DNA of 47,385 nt from an uncultured Clostridia bacterium (GTDB lineage: Bacteria > Bacillota > Clostridia > Christensenellales > UBA1242), in assembly GCA_944383685.1 (NCBI GenBank), contig CALWQM010000016.1, positions 1 to 47,385 on the forward strand. The letters run 5' to 3'. Made by a program: the position numbers and the translations under genes. Under the pieces are notes generated by a model. The model had not been told where the DNA came from. It did no database searches and was given only the letters and a program-made list of their open reading frames with translations. Shown here in pieces: positions 17,871 to 26,481 of the stretch. The stretch's first letter is position 1. Every line of letters begins with the position of its first letter.

Positions 17871-19447
17871 TACAAACAATCAATGTTTCTTTGGCATTCG
17901 GCGGAAGAACACTTTATAAAGAAGTTAATTTAAAGTTTACAAAAGGAAACTGCTATGGCATTATTGGCGCAAACGGCGCTGGAAAATCCACCTTCCTTAA
18001 AATTTTAACAGGCGAACTTGAACCAAACACTGGTGAAGTTGTCATCACTCCTGGCGAAAGAATGTCAGTTTTAGAACAAAATCAAAATAAATATGACAAT
18101 GAAACCGTTTTGGACACAGTTTTGCTTGGCCACAAAAGACTTATGGAAGTTCAAAAAGAAAAAGACGCCCTTTATATGAAAGAAGATTTCACAGATGAGG
18201 ATGGAATAAGAGCTGGCGAACTTGAAACCGAATATGCCGAACTTGGTGGCTGGGAAGCCGACAGCAATGCAAAAACACTTCTTCAAAGCATGGGAATTAA
18301 TGAAGAAGATTATTATAAGACTATGGCAGAGTTAGACTCTAAAATCAAAGTCAAAGTTCTTTTGGCGCAGGCACTTTTTGGAAATCCAGACATTTTGATT
18401 TTGGATGAACCAACAAACAACCTCGACTTTAAAACAATCAGGTGGTTAGAAAACTTCTTATTAGATTTTGAAAATATAGTCATCATCGTCTCCCACAACA
18501 GACACTTTTTAAACAAAGTGTGCACCCACATCTGTGATGTTGACTTTGGGCAAATCAATATGTATCTTGGTAACTATGATTTCTGGTATGAAACAAGCCA
18601 ACTTCTTGCAAGACAAGCCAAAGAACAAAACAAGAAAGCCGAACAAAGAGCAAAAGAACTTAAAGATTTCATTGCAAGATTCAGTGCTAATGCTTCAAAA
18701 TCTAAACAGGCAACAAGCCGTAAGAGAGAACTGGAAAAATTGACCATTGAAGACTTGAAACCTTCATCAAGAAAATATCCTTATGTCGATTTCAAATTTG
18801 AGCAAGCAATTGGTAAAGAAATTTTGAAAGTGGAAAACTTAACCAAAAAAGGTATGTTCAAAAATTTATCCTTCAATGTTGAACCTAATCAAAAAATTGT
18901 TTTTCTTTCATCAAACTCACTTGTTTTAACCACGCTATTTAACATTTTGATGGGCAAAGAAGAAGCTGACAGCGGAACTGTTCAATTTGGAAAAACAATT
19001 AAACCTTCCTATCTTCCACAAGACAACAGAGAGTATTTTGACAACTGCCATCTTTCCATTGTTGATTGGTTAAGACAGTATTCAAAAGACAAAACAGAAA
19101 GTTATGTTCGTGGATGGCTTGGGAGAATGCTTTTCTCTGGCGAAGAAAGTTTAAAAGAAGTTAATGTTTTGTCTGGTGGAGAAAAGGTAAGATGTATGCT
19201 TGCAAAACTTATGCTTGAAGGTGGAAATCTATTAATCTTGGATGAACCAGTAAACCATCTTGACCTTGAAAGCATAACCTCTCTCAACAAAGGCATGATA
19301 AACTTTAAAGGCCCAATCCTTTTTGCAACTGGTGACCAAGAAATTATTGAAACAGTGGCAAACAGAATTATTGACATTGTGGATGAAAACACCATTGTGG
19401 ATAAAGAAATGTCCTACGAAGAATATATGGAAAAATATAAAAGTTAA
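17867..19447 (+). CDS. ykpA: ABC-F ATPase, YkpA/YbiT type, with one degenerate ATP site
   Basis: The 526 residues match Bacillus YkpA in length and in many stretches, for example the start MIQTINVSLAFGGRTLY and RFSANASKSKQATSRKR. It is a soluble ribosome-associated ATPase. Domain 1 has an intact Walker A GANGAGKS (34-41), Walker B ILDEPTNNLD and switch His210, but LDSKIK (156-161) replaces LSGGQ. Domain 2 has an intact signature LSGGEK (435-440) and Walker B, but its Walker A is SSNSLVLTT (348-356, no Lys), and Gly489 replaces the switch His. The site made of Walker A1 and signature 2 is therefore intact and the other is lost. AAGGAG lies upstream of the ATG, which overlaps the previous stop. 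Confidence 0.92.
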   Translation: MIQTINVSLAFGGRTLYKEVNLKFTKGNCYGIIGANGAGKSTFLKILTGELEPNTGEVVITPGERMSVLEQNQNKYDNETVLDTVLLGHKRLMEVQKEKDALYMKEDFTDEDGIRAGELETEYAELGGWEADSNAKTLLQSMGINEEDYYKTMAELDSKIKVKVLLAQALFGNPDILILDEPTNNLDFKTIRWLENFLLDFENIVIIVSHNRHFLNKVCTHICDVDFGQINMYLGNYDFWYETSQLLARQAKEQNKKAEQRAKELKDFIARFSANASKSKQATSRKRELEKLTIEDLKPSSRKYPYVDFKFEQAIGKEILKVENLTKKGMFKNLSFNVEPNQKIVFLSSNSLVLTTLFNILMGKEEADSGTVQFGKTIKPSYLPQDNREYFDNCHLSIVDWLRQYSKDKTESYVRGWLGRMLFSGEESLKEVNVLSGGEKVRCMLAKLMLEGGNLLILDEPVNHLDLESITSLNKGMINFKGPILFATGDQEIIETVANRIIDIVDENTIVDKEMSYEEYMEKYKS

Positions 19448-19505
19448 CACAAAAATTGTTTTAATTTAATTTTAAAATAAATAAAAACATAAAAAAGAAT
19501 AAAAA

Positions 19506-19528
19506 ATGCGGAAAATTCCGTATTTTTT
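19506..19528 (+). terminator. Terminator after the ykpA-type gene
   Basis: Arms ATGCGG and CCGTAT (one G-T pair) enclose a six-base loop and are followed by seven T. It lies about 60 bases after the stop codon. Confidence 0.75.
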
Positions 19529-19588
19529 TATGAAAAAATGTGTGAAAAATTAATTTTTTAATATTTTTAAAATACTTTTAATTTTATT

Positions 19589-19616
19589 TTGAAGATTTTT
19601 TAAAAATGATTATAAT
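19589..19616 (+). promoter_or_regulatory. Promoter of the short-chain dehydrogenase gene
   Basis: TTGAAG (19589-19594), 16-base spacer, TATAAT (19611-19616). The ribosome binding site AAAAGGAAA and ATG follow at 19649. Confidence 0.5.
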
Positions 19617-19648
19617 AAATTTATAATAATTTAAAAGGAAATAAAATC

Positions 19649-20458
19649 ATGAAAAATAAACTTAAAGACAAAGTGGCAGTTATCACTGGTGGAAGTGGTG
19701 GAATTGGACTTGCCATTGCAAAACAACTCGTTAAAAAGAATGTTAAGGTGTATGATATCTCAAAAAACATGCAACCACATGAAGAATACATAAAAAGCTT
19801 TGAAGGTGACGTCAATGACACAAAGCAAATTGAAAATATTTTAAATGAAATATTTGAAGAAAATGGTCACATTGATATCTTTATCAACAATGCTGGTTTT
19901 GGAATTGCTGGGGCTATCGAGAACACAAAGGCAGAAAATATCTATCGCCTTGTTAACACAAACTTGTCTGCCGTGATTGCATTAAGTGGAGTGGCAATTC
20001 CATTCCTTAAAAAAAGTGGCGGTGGAAACATAATTAACATTTCATCTGTTGGCGGAATTATTCCTTTACCTTTCCAAGCAACATACAGCGCAACAAAAGC
20101 AGGAGTGGAAATTTTTTCAAAAGCGCTTGCAAACGAAGTTAAACCTTTTAACATCAAAGTTACTGCAATACTTCCTGGCGACACCAAGACAGGTTTTACA
20201 CAAAACAGAATTGTTGATAACAACGGCACTGATGAAGATTACAAGAAAAATGTTGAAAAGTCAATAAAGAAAGTTGAAAAGGATGAACAAACAGGAAAAA
20301 GTCCTGACTCAGTTGGTAAGGCAGTTTGCAAAGTTCTTCAAAAGAAAAATCCACCACTAAGAAAAACTGTCGGCTTTGCTTATAAACTTGTTGTTTTCTT
20401 GCCAAGAATTTTCTCAACAAAACTTATAAACTTCCTTGTTAGAAAAATCTATTGCTAA
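19649..20458 (+). CDS. Short-chain dehydrogenase/reductase
   Basis: A single-domain Rossmann oxidoreductase of 269 residues, the usual size of classical SDR enzymes. It has the cofactor motif TGGSGGIG (13-20), NNAG (80-83), catalytic Ser (NISS, about 132) and Tyr146-x3-Lys150 (YSATK). Asp36 at the end of the second strand (VYDIS) favours NAD(H) over NADP(H) by the general rule for the family. The substrate cannot be named; related proteins act on lipids, sugars and ketones. The C terminus is hydrophobic and basic and may touch the membrane. It stands alone between terminators, with AAAAGGAAA upstream of the ATG. Confidence 0.88.
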   Translation: MKNKLKDKVAVITGGSGGIGLAIAKQLVKKNVKVYDISKNMQPHEEYIKSFEGDVNDTKQIENILNEIFEENGHIDIFINNAGFGIAGAIENTKAENIYRLVNTNLSAVIALSGVAIPFLKKSGGGNIINISSVGGIIPLPFQATYSATKAGVEIFSKALANEVKPFNIKVTAILPGDTKTGFTQNRIVDNNGTDEDYKKNVEKSIKKVEKDEQTGKSPDSVGKAVCKVLQKKNPPLRKTVGFAYKLVVFLPRIFSTKLINFLVRKIYC

Positions 20459-20522
20459 CTTAAATAATTAAATAAGTGATATTTTAATCAAAGCTTTAAT
20501 ATTATATGAATCACAAAAAAAT

Positions 20523-20553
20523 AAAAACAACTTGATTAAAAGTTGTTTTTTTA
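20523..20553. terminator. Bidirectional terminator between SDR and glyS
   Basis: Arms AAAAACAACTT and AAGTTGTTTTT enclose a six-base loop, with T-runs on both strands. It serves the convergent SDR (plus) and glyS (minus) genes and lies only five bases after the glyS stop. Confidence 0.85.
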
Positions 20554-20557
20554 TTTT

Positions 20558-21931
20558 TTAATATTCAATTTTCTTTTGAACATAATCTGCAAGTTCGTCA
20601 ATTTTTAATCTTATTTGAGCCATTGTGTCTCTATCTCTAACTGTTACAGTGTTATCTTCAAGAGTGTCAAAGTCGATTGTTACGCAGAATGGAGTTCCAA
20701 TTTCGTCTTGACGGCGATAGCGCTTACCAATTGAGCCTGCTTCATCATAATCACACATAAATTTCTTTGATAAAAGTCTGTAAACTTCTTTTGCTTTGTC
20801 CCCCAAATTCTTTTGAAGTGGAAGAACAGCAACCTTGAAAGGTGCCAAGAATGGTTTAAAGTGCATAACAACCCTTGTTTCACCATTTTCCAACTTTTCT
20901 TCTTCATAGGCTTCACTCATAATTGCAAGCATAAGTCTGTCCGCACCAATTGAATATTCGATGACATTAGGCAAAAACTTTTCATTTGTGTATGGGTCAA
21001 GGTATTCCATATTCTTTCCGCTGAACTCTCCATGTCGAGATAAATCCCATGTGCCTCTGTGGTGTATACCGTTGAGTTCCTGCCAACCAATTGGGAAATT
21101 GTATTGAATGTCACAGGCTGCTTTTGCATAGTGAGCAAGTTTTTCATGGTCGTGATATCTTAAATTTTCCTTGGTTAAACCAAGTTCCTCAACAAAGGAC
21201 ATTGCTCTTTCCTTGTATTCTTTATAAAATTCCATTGATTGCTCTGAATGGCAAAACATTTGAAGTTCCATTTGTTCAAACTCAACTGTTCTAAACAAGA
21301 AATTTCCTGGGGTTATTTCATTTCTAAAAGACTTGCCAATTTGAGCAATAGCAAAAGGCACCTTTGCCCTCATTGTTCTTTGCACATTCAAAAAGTTAAC
21401 ATATTCACCTTGGCAGGTTTCAGGACGTAAATATACCACATCTTTTTCCCCTTCAACTGTTCCACGGCTGGTTTCAAACATCAACTTAAATTGACGAATT
21501 GGAGTCCAGTTGAAATTTCCGCAATGTGGACATTTGATTTTGTGCTCGTTGATATAATCTTCCATTTCCTTTGTGGTCATTTTCTCAGCAGACACAGTGT
21601 TTTTTGAATGTTCTTCAATTAAATTATCTGCGCGGAAACGATATTTACAAGACTTACAGTCCATTTGTGGGTCAGAAAAACTTTGCACATGCCCACTTGC
21701 TTCCCAAACTTTTGGATTCATCAAAATTGCAGCATCCACACCATAGGTGTTTGGGTCTTCTTGCACAAACTTTTTCCACCATGCTCTTTTTATGTTATTT
21801 TTAAGTTCTACACCAACTGGGCCAAAATCCCAAGTGTTTGCAAAACCACCATAAATTTCACTGCCTTGAAAAACAAAGCCACGATTTTTGCAAAGGTTCA
21901 CAAGTTTGTCCATTGTTAAATTTTTATCCAT
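20558..21931 (-). CDS. glyS: Glycyl-tRNA synthetase, dimeric (alpha2) type
   Basis: This enzyme charges tRNA-Gly with glycine in the cytoplasm. The 457 residues begin with the class II core (YGGFANTWDFGPVGVELK). Two Cys pairs, DCKSCKY (about 90) and CPHCGN (about 135), are arranged as a zinc-ribbon insertion. The core then has the motif 2 region FRNEITPG and motif 3 toward ADRLM. The C-terminal anticodon-binding domain follows (from about 355, KVAVLPLQKNLGDKAKE). The single-chain form differs from the two-subunit GlyQ/GlyS of many bacteria. Start: ATG with AAAGGAG upstream. A T-box leader with a glycine specifier candidate precedes it, so expression should rise when tRNA-Gly is uncharged. Confidence 0.95.
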   Translation of the reverse strand: MDKNLTMDKLVNLCKNRGFVFQGSEIYGGFANTWDFGPVGVELKNNIKRAWWKKFVQEDPNTYGVDAAILMNPKVWEASGHVQSFSDPQMDCKSCKYRFRADNLIEEHSKNTVSAEKMTTKEMEDYINEHKIKCPHCGNFNWTPIRQFKLMFETSRGTVEGEKDVVYLRPETCQGEYVNFLNVQRTMRAKVPFAIAQIGKSFRNEITPGNFLFRTVEFEQMELQMFCHSEQSMEFYKEYKERAMSFVEELGLTKENLRYHDHEKLAHYAKAACDIQYNFPIGWQELNGIHHRGTWDLSRHGEFSGKNMEYLDPYTNEKFLPNVIEYSIGADRLMLAIMSEAYEEEKLENGETRVVMHFKPFLAPFKVAVLPLQKNLGDKAKEVYRLLSKKFMCDYDEAGSIGKRYRRQDEIGTPFCVTIDFDTLEDNTVTVRDRDTMAQIRLKIDELADYVQKKIEY

Positions 21932-22103
21932 ATCTTTCTCTCCTTTTTGCGAATGGGGTAAAATAAAACCCCATGCTTTTTAAGCATAGGGGCGACTTAA
22001 TAAACCGCTGTTCCACCCTATTTCACAAACAAGTTTGTTTGCCTTTTTAACCGTCTTTACGCCGACAAGCGTCTGCTCGGGAGTTGCCAATTCCGTCATT
22101 GCT
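21932..22103 (-). promoter_or_regulatory. Glycine T-box riboswitch leader of glyS
   Basis: The minus strand carries the T-box core AGGGTGGAACAGCGGT (22014-22029), close to the consensus AGGGTGGNACCGCG. A hairpin with T-run at 21960-21994 follows and acts as terminator. A stem capped by TT lies just before the core (about 22030-22050). Upstream, GGC at 22086-22088 within AATTGGCAAC is the best candidate specifier codon and pairs with a glycine anticodon. The leader is about 170 bases, so its stem I is compact. When uncharged tRNA-Gly binds, the antiterminator should form and glyS be transcribed. Confidence 0.88.
21960..21994 (-). terminator. Regulated terminator of the T-box leader
   Basis: On the minus strand CCCC-T-ATGCT pairs with AGCAT-GGGG (one bulged base), followed by TTTTATTTT. 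It lies directly downstream of the T-box core and about 30 bases before the glyS start. Confidence 0.85.
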
Positions 22104-22109
22104 GTTATT

Positions 22110-22138
22110 ATTATAAGTTTATTTAAAAGATTTGTCAA
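22110..22138 (-). promoter_or_regulatory. Perfect sigma-A promoter of the T-box-glyS transcript
   Basis: On the minus strand: TTGACA (22133-22138), 17-base spacer, TATAAT (22110-22115). It fits a transcript start near 22103. Confidence 0.85.
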
Positions 22139-22216
22139 TTATAAATGTGAAATTTTTGTGGTAATTTATTTTGCAAGTTCATATATAAAATTATTGAAAT
22201 TATTTTAAGTAAATTA

Positions 22217-22245
22217 TTGAAATATATTTTTAAATGTATTATAAT
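22217..22245 (+). promoter_or_regulatory. Promoter of the 154-residue gene
   Basis: TTGAAA (22217-22222), 17-base spacer, TATAAT (22240-22245). The start codon follows 20 bases after the -10 with AAGGAG in between. Confidence 0.7.
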
Positions 22246-22265
22246 AAAGAACACAAGGAGCTTAT

Positions 22266-22730
22266 ATGAACAAGAATATGGAACTTATTACATTATTAAA
22301 CAAATTTAAAAGCAAATCAAAGGATGAAAAAGTTACAGCCTTTTTGGACGAAACATTATCTGTTTTAACAGAGAATAATCTTTCTGCTGGAAATTTTGAA
22401 AGCAAAAGTGTAGGCATAGATTCAAGAAACACCCCTGTTGAAGTTCAAAAAATCTACTCAGTTGGACTTGATTCTCAAAACAATAAACTTGAAGTAAATC
22501 AAAAAACTCGTGTTACCATTGGTCAATGCAAAATCAAAAAGACTGTTGCAAGATTTGCACTTGCTGTTGACAGAAAAAATCAAATCAGCCTTTTCTATGA
22601 GGACTTAAAGCAAAAGAAAAACTATATGCTTGACGGAAAAAAGATGAAATTCATTCCAAATCCAGCACCAGTTGATGCTCAAACAAAAAAAGCTGATTAC
22701 AAAGAAGTTGTTGATAAACTTTTCAAATAA
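22266..22730 (+). CDS. Small soluble protein of unknown function, 154 residues
   Basis: I do not recognise this protein. It has a helical charged N terminus (about 1-40), then two similar segments in tandem, SVGIDSRNTPVEVQK (about 48-62) and SVGLDSQNNKLEVNQK (about 65-80), and a Lys-rich C-terminal half. There is no signal peptide or membrane helix. It is a single-gene unit with its own good promoter, AAGGAG seven bases before the ATG, and a strong terminator 30 bases after the stop. These signals make it a real, probably well expressed gene. Confidence 0.75.
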   Translation: MNKNMELITLLNKFKSKSKDEKVTAFLDETLSVLTENNLSAGNFESKSVGIDSRNTPVEVQKIYSVGLDSQNNKLEVNQKTRVTIGQCKIKKTVARFALAVDRKNQISLFYEDLKQKKNYMLDGKKMKFIPNPAPVDAQTKKADYKEVVDKLFK

Positions 22731-22760
22731 AATCTAATTAAAACGGATAAACGTAAAACT

Positions 22761-22796
22761 AAAAAATAGTGGTATCAATATTACCACTATTTTTTA
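22761..22796. terminator. Bidirectional terminator between the 154-residue gene and the Nudix gene
   Basis: Arms ATAGTGGTA and TACCACTAT enclose a short loop and are flanked by A-run and T-run, so it works on both strands for the two convergent genes. Confidence 0.88.
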
Positions 22797-22827
22797 TTAG
22801 TGTTAGTTGATAAAAATACTTAGTATT

Positions 22828-23412
22828 TTATTTTATATTTTCATAATAAAACAACTTTGCAAGAAGTTCACTTATTACACAACACTCTCTGTCTTTAAGA
22901 AACTTGAAAACGTCCTTTAACTCAACTTTAACAATTTCAATTTCTTCCATATCTTCAAGTTCTTGTTTTCCAGTTAATTCCACATTTGCAACAAAACATG
23001 CAATGCTTTCATTAGAAAGTCCCGTGCTTGGATAACCAGCATTTGAAACTTGTTTTATGCTTTTAACAACAGCGCCTATTTCTTCCTTCAATTCTCGTTT
23101 TGCAGCAACAACATAATCTTCCCCTTCATCCACAAGACCTGCTGGAAATTCATAAACACTTCGCCCTATTGGTGGCCTAAACTGACGTATAAAAACAACA
23201 TATATCTTACCATTCTCTTCTGTGTAAGGAAGTATTTTCACAGCATCTGGCTTTTTAGTCCATTTTTTCATGTTGTTTAAAAGAGCCTTTTCTGTCTTGT
23301 TGCGACTAGCAAATTGATATTCCTTTTCTTTTCCATTAGGAAGTTTTAAAGTTGCTAAATATAGATTAAGATATTTATAATCTGTTGCCTTTTTAACTTT
23401 TAAAATTTTCAT
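22828..23412 (-). CDS. Nudix hydrolase, ADP-ribose pyrophosphatase type
   Basis: The Nudix box is complete: G-x5-E-x7-RELKEEIG, within FPAGLVDEGEDYV and the following residues. It binds the metal that cleaves nucleoside diphosphate derivatives. The conserved region YPSTGLSNE after the box and PPIGRSVYEFPAG before it resemble ADP-ribose pyrophosphatases, which turn ADP-ribose into AMP and ribose-5-phosphate. The start chosen is the ATG at 23412 (MKILKVKK), with AAAGGG seven bases upstream. The longer open frame to 23490 adds a non-conserved hydrophobic stretch without a ribosome binding site. The protein is then 194 residues, normal for the family. It lies about 80 bases after a small membrane-protein gene on the same strand. 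Confidence 0.88.
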   Translation of the reverse strand: MKILKVKKATDYKYLNLYLATLKLPNGKEKEYQFASRNKTEKALLNNMKKWTKKPDAVKILPYTEENGKIYVVFIRQFRPPIGRSVYEFPAGLVDEGEDYVVAAKRELKEEIGAVVKSIKQVSNAGYPSTGLSNESIACFVANVELTGKQELEDMEEIEIVKVELKDVFKFLKDRECCVISELLAKLFYYENIK

Positions 23413-23489
23413 AATTTGTCCCTTTCCCCACAGAAAAATTATACCACAGACAATATAAAAAGAAAAATGATTGTAAAAATTTACAATCA

Positions 23490-23723
23490 TTAATCAATCC
23501 ATAAAACTTTATCGTAAGCTATAAGTGTGATAATGTCTAATATCCAAATAATAACTGGGCAAAGCAAAATCATTAAAACACCTAAGATTATGCCGACAGT
23601 ATTATTTTTATCAATAGACCTACACAAACGGTAAACAGCCCAAACAATGTCAAGACCTGGCAACGCCAAAATAACTTTAACAATGGTTGGAAGATTATCA
23701 AATGCTTTAATTATATCTTTCAT
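23490..23723 (-). CDS. Small membrane protein, 77 residues
   Basis: There are two hydrophobic stretches: about 13-30 (IVKVILALPGLDIVWAVY) and a strongly hydrophobic stretch from about 43 to 69 (VGIILGVLMILLCPVIIWIL). These are joined by a short charged loop (RLCRSIDKNN). It is predicted to be a helical-hairpin protein of the cytoplasmic membrane. No family name can be given with confidence. AAAGGAGA lies seven bases before the ATG, which supports a real gene. It lies between the metallopeptidase and the Nudix gene, all on the minus strand. Confidence 0.7.
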   Translation of the reverse strand: MKDIIKAFDNLPTIVKVILALPGLDIVWAVYRLCRSIDKNNTVGIILGVLMILLCPVIIWILDIITLIAYDKVLWID

Positions 23724-23819
23724 GTCTCTCTCCTTTTATTATATTTTAAATCACGTGAAGTTAAAAACAAGGTATTTTTATATATGATTATTAAAGTTTT
23801 AATATTCTTAAAATTAATC

Positions 23820-24581
23820 TTATTTAAACATAGAATCTTTCTTTGTTAAAAATGTCCAGCCAAACATAGTTCTAAATAAACTCCCCCAATAAGTCAAACG
23901 GGCTGAATTTAAAAACTCGTTGCAAATTTTAATTTCCTGTGGAGATAAATATTCTTTGAGTATTTCTATTGCATACTTTGATGCTCCTTTCTCGATTTTT
24001 ATTTCCATATATTTGGTGTATATGGCAATCAAAAATATAATAAACGCCAAACCAAAAAAGCCTATGCCAATATATAAGCAATAACTTGGAAGCACTCCCA
24101 CCAAATTTAAAATTGCAAGCACAAGTCCAATTAAAATAAAAGGTATGAAAAATTTGCCATAGATTCTGTTCTTCTTGCGCTGTTGCCACTGCTTTGTTAG
24201 TTCGCCTTTTTTATATTGAATGGCATGTCCAAGCTCATGAGAAACCGTTGAAAGGGAAGCAAGGCTGTTTGAATACATGGTTTCATTGCTTAATGCGATT
24301 ACTCCCACTGAAAAATGGTCTTGATATTTTTCACACCTTTCAATCCTAAGCTTTCCATCAAGATGTTTTTCATTTATTTCATCAACATAATCAAGACAAT
24401 TTATTCCAATTGAATTTCCGTATTGTCTGGCTTCTTCAAGTTTGGATTTAAAGTTGTCGAAAGAAAAGTTTGCAACTGCAAGGCAGAAGCATATTAAAAG
24501 AAGAAAAGCCACTCCAATACCAATTACTATATATACCCACATAATTTTATTATACAACATTTGGTTTGAATTAACAAACAT
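23820..24581 (-). CDS. Membrane zinc metallopeptidase, YugP-like
   Basis: The protein has an HExxH-type zinc motif, His115-Glu116-x2-His119 (SHELGHA), and a downstream acidic stretch (YMEIKIEKGASKYA) that can supply the third ligand. The arrangement is an N-terminal helix (about 14-37), the catalytic segment, two to three further helices (about 146-190) and a helical tail, as in the YugP/Zn_peptidase_2 family. Substrates are unknown. The ATG used here overlaps the stop of the penicillin-binding-protein gene (TAATG) and lacks a ribosome binding site, which suggests coupled translation. A second choice is the ATG at 24542, which sits six bases after a TATAAT with a -35 17 bases upstream and could be leaderless. 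Confidence 0.82.
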   Translation of the reverse strand: MFVNSNQMLYNKIMWVYIVIGIGVAFLLLICFCLAVANFSFDNFKSKLEEARQYGNSIGINCLDYVDEINEKHLDGKLRIERCEKYQDHFSVGVIALSNETMYSNSLASLSTVSHELGHAIQYKKGELTKQWQQRKKNRIYGKFFIPFILIGLVLAILNLVGVLPSYCLYIGIGFFGLAFIIFLIAIYTKYMEIKIEKGASKYAIEILKEYLSPQEIKICNEFLNSARLTYWGSLFRTMFGWTFLTKKDSMFK

Positions 24582-26479
24582 TAACTTGTGGAAATTAAAA
24601 TTGTTTCACCTTCATAACAGATTGTCCCTGCCGGCGGCAACTGATTTGTTACAAAAGTTCCTTCCCCGTCAACTTCACAAAAAAGATTTAAAGTTTTTAA
24701 AGTTGCCAAAGCGTTTGCCAAACTCATACCTGTGACATTTGGCATTATTACTTCTTTTCGCACACTTTCTGCATCATCTTTTGGGATATCCTTATAATCA
24801 AATAGTTGTGAAAAAAACTCCTTTCCATAAGGTGAAGCAACAATTGAACCATAATAGGCGCCCGCACTTGGCTCATCCACCATAATCATGAAAAGATACT
24901 CTGGGTTATCCGCCGGATATGTTCCAATGAAACTGGAAATATATTTGCCCTGTGCAATCTGTCCGTTTTCATTATATTTTTGAGCTGTTCCCGTTTTTCC
25001 ACCCACATTGTATCCTTCAACAAAGGTATAATCTCCTGTTTTGTTTGTTGTGAGTTTCAAGAAGGAATTGACAAGTTCACTTGTCTCTTGTGAGATTATC
25101 CTTCTGCTTTCAACTTTGGGTTCATAGGTTACATTCCCATAAATATCTTTTATGTTTTCAACCACTGTTGGAGTGTTTAAAATTCCGCCATTTGTGATTG
25201 CCGACACAATGGATAAAAGTTGGATTGGAGTTACAGCAATGGCATGACCAAAACCCATTCTTGCAAGGTCAACAGTTTTCACATTTTCCTTTTTCATCAA
25301 AATGCCAGAACTTTCACCTGTGATGGTTATCCCTGTTTTTTGCCCAAGTCCAAACTTTTCTGCATATTCATAAAACTTATCTACCCCAAGCCTTAATGCC
25401 AGGTCCATAAAGCAACAGTTGCAGGAATTTGCAAAGGCTTCGGCAAGGGTTTGAGTTCCATGACCAACCGTTTTCCAACATTTAATTCTTTGCCCATCAA
25501 CCATTCTGTATCCAGGGCAATAAAAGGTGTCATCAAGGCTGACAAGCCCTTCTTCCAAGGCTGCGGCAACAGTCAAAATTTTAAAAGTTGACCCAGGCTC
25601 GTAAGTGTCAGTTACTGCGGACATTTTTGAATACGAGAACAAAGCCTGCAAATCATCTCTTGGCACATCATTCAAATCAAAACTTGGCTTGCTGGAAATT
25701 GCCAAAAGTTTTCCTGTTTTTGCTTCCATAACAATTCCGGTTACCGCTTTTGCCTTCTGCTCCTCATAGGCTTTATTTAAAATGCTTTCAAGAATAATTT
25801 GAATTTTGCTATCCACTGTTAAATTGATGTTATTTCCTGCGACACCTGAAACATAATATCTTAAATTGCCTCCAATCTCTTTCCCCTGCAAATCACTTTG
25901 AACATAACTGTAACCATCCTGACCAGTTAAATAGCTATTAAAATATGCTTCAATTCCACTTTGCCCCACATTGTCGATGCTTGTAAACCCAAGAAGTTGG
26001 GTCATTAAGTCTCCATAAACATAATATCTTCCAACATTCTCAGCCATATAAATGCCGTCAAGTTTTGCTTCATATATTTTTTCTGCAATGTCGCTTTCTA
26101 CCTGCATTTTTAAAAGACTTTCACTGATATTTTTATTGGAAACTTTCTTTAAAGTGTTCTCATTGTTGAGGTCTAATAAGTTAGACAAAATTTGAGCTGT
26201 TCTTTCTGCATCAGTAACTTCTCTTCCCCTCACGTAAACATTATAAGTTGTGTAAGAAACCGCAAGTGTATCCCCAGTTCTGTCATAAATTTCACCACGT
26301 GGTGCAACAAGTGCCAAATCTCTTGTCCACTGGTCGGTTGCCCTTATTTGCAAAGCTTTTCCATTGATAATTTGCACAACAAAAAGCCTTACACCCAAAC
26401 AACATGCAAGGAAAATTAACACTAAACTAACAGTTAAAATTCTCTTTTGCAATGAATATAGGGTATAAGGCTTTTGCAA
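24581..26479 (-). CDS. Class B penicillin-binding protein (FtsI/SpoVD type), with one PASTA domain
   Basis: A transpeptidase that cross-links peptidoglycan, probably at the division septum. One N-terminal membrane helix (about 13-37) is followed by a dimerisation region (RGEIYDRTG, about 61-69). The penicillin-binding domain has Ser297-x2-Lys300 (EPGSTFK), Ser352-Cys-Asn354 and Lys495-Thr-Gly-Thr498 (GGKTGTAQ). A single PASTA domain follows (about 570-632), as in SpoVD and PBP2x-like enzymes. The start is TTG at 26479: GGAGG, formed by the last Gly-Gly codons of the upstream FtsL-like gene, lies six bases before it. It follows rsmH and the ftsL-like gene in the order of the division cluster. 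Confidence 0.92.
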   Translation of the reverse strand: MQKPYTLYSLQKRILTVSLVLIFLACCLGVRLFVVQIINGKALQIRATDQWTRDLALVAPRGEIYDRTGDTLAVSYTTYNVYVRGREVTDAERTAQILSNLLDLNNENTLKKVSNKNISESLLKMQVESDIAEKIYEAKLDGIYMAENVGRYYVYGDLMTQLLGFTSIDNVGQSGIEAYFNSYLTGQDGYSYVQSDLQGKEIGGNLRYYVSGVAGNNINLTVDSKIQIILESILNKAYEEQKAKAVTGIVMEAKTGKLLAISSKPSFDLNDVPRDDLQALFSYSKMSAVTDTYEPGSTFKILTVAAALEEGLVSLDDTFYCPGYRMVDGQRIKCWKTVGHGTQTLAEAFANSCNCCFMDLALRLGVDKFYEYAEKFGLGQKTGITITGESSGILMKKENVKTVDLARMGFGHAIAVTPIQLLSIVSAITNGGILNTPTVVENIKDIYGNVTYEPKVESRRIISQETSELVNSFLKLTTNKTGDYTFVEGYNVGGKTGTAQKYNENGQIAQGKYISSFIGTYPADNPEYLFMIMVDEPSAGAYYGSIVASPYGKEFFSQLFDYKDIPKDDAESVRKEVIMPNVTGMSLANALATLKTLNLFCEVDGEGTFVTNQLPPAGTICYEGETILISTS

Positions 26480-26481
26480 TT

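Noticed and set aside
19396..19404. Perfect DnaA box inside the ykpA-type gene, and another inside the ABC exporter (36940-36948)
   Set aside because: Single boxes inside coding DNA are expected by chance or codon use. Only clustered intergenic boxes are reported as sites.
23413..23490. Longer Nudix frame from 23490
   Set aside because: The extra residues are hydrophobic and not part of the family. The ATG at 23412 has a ribosome binding site.
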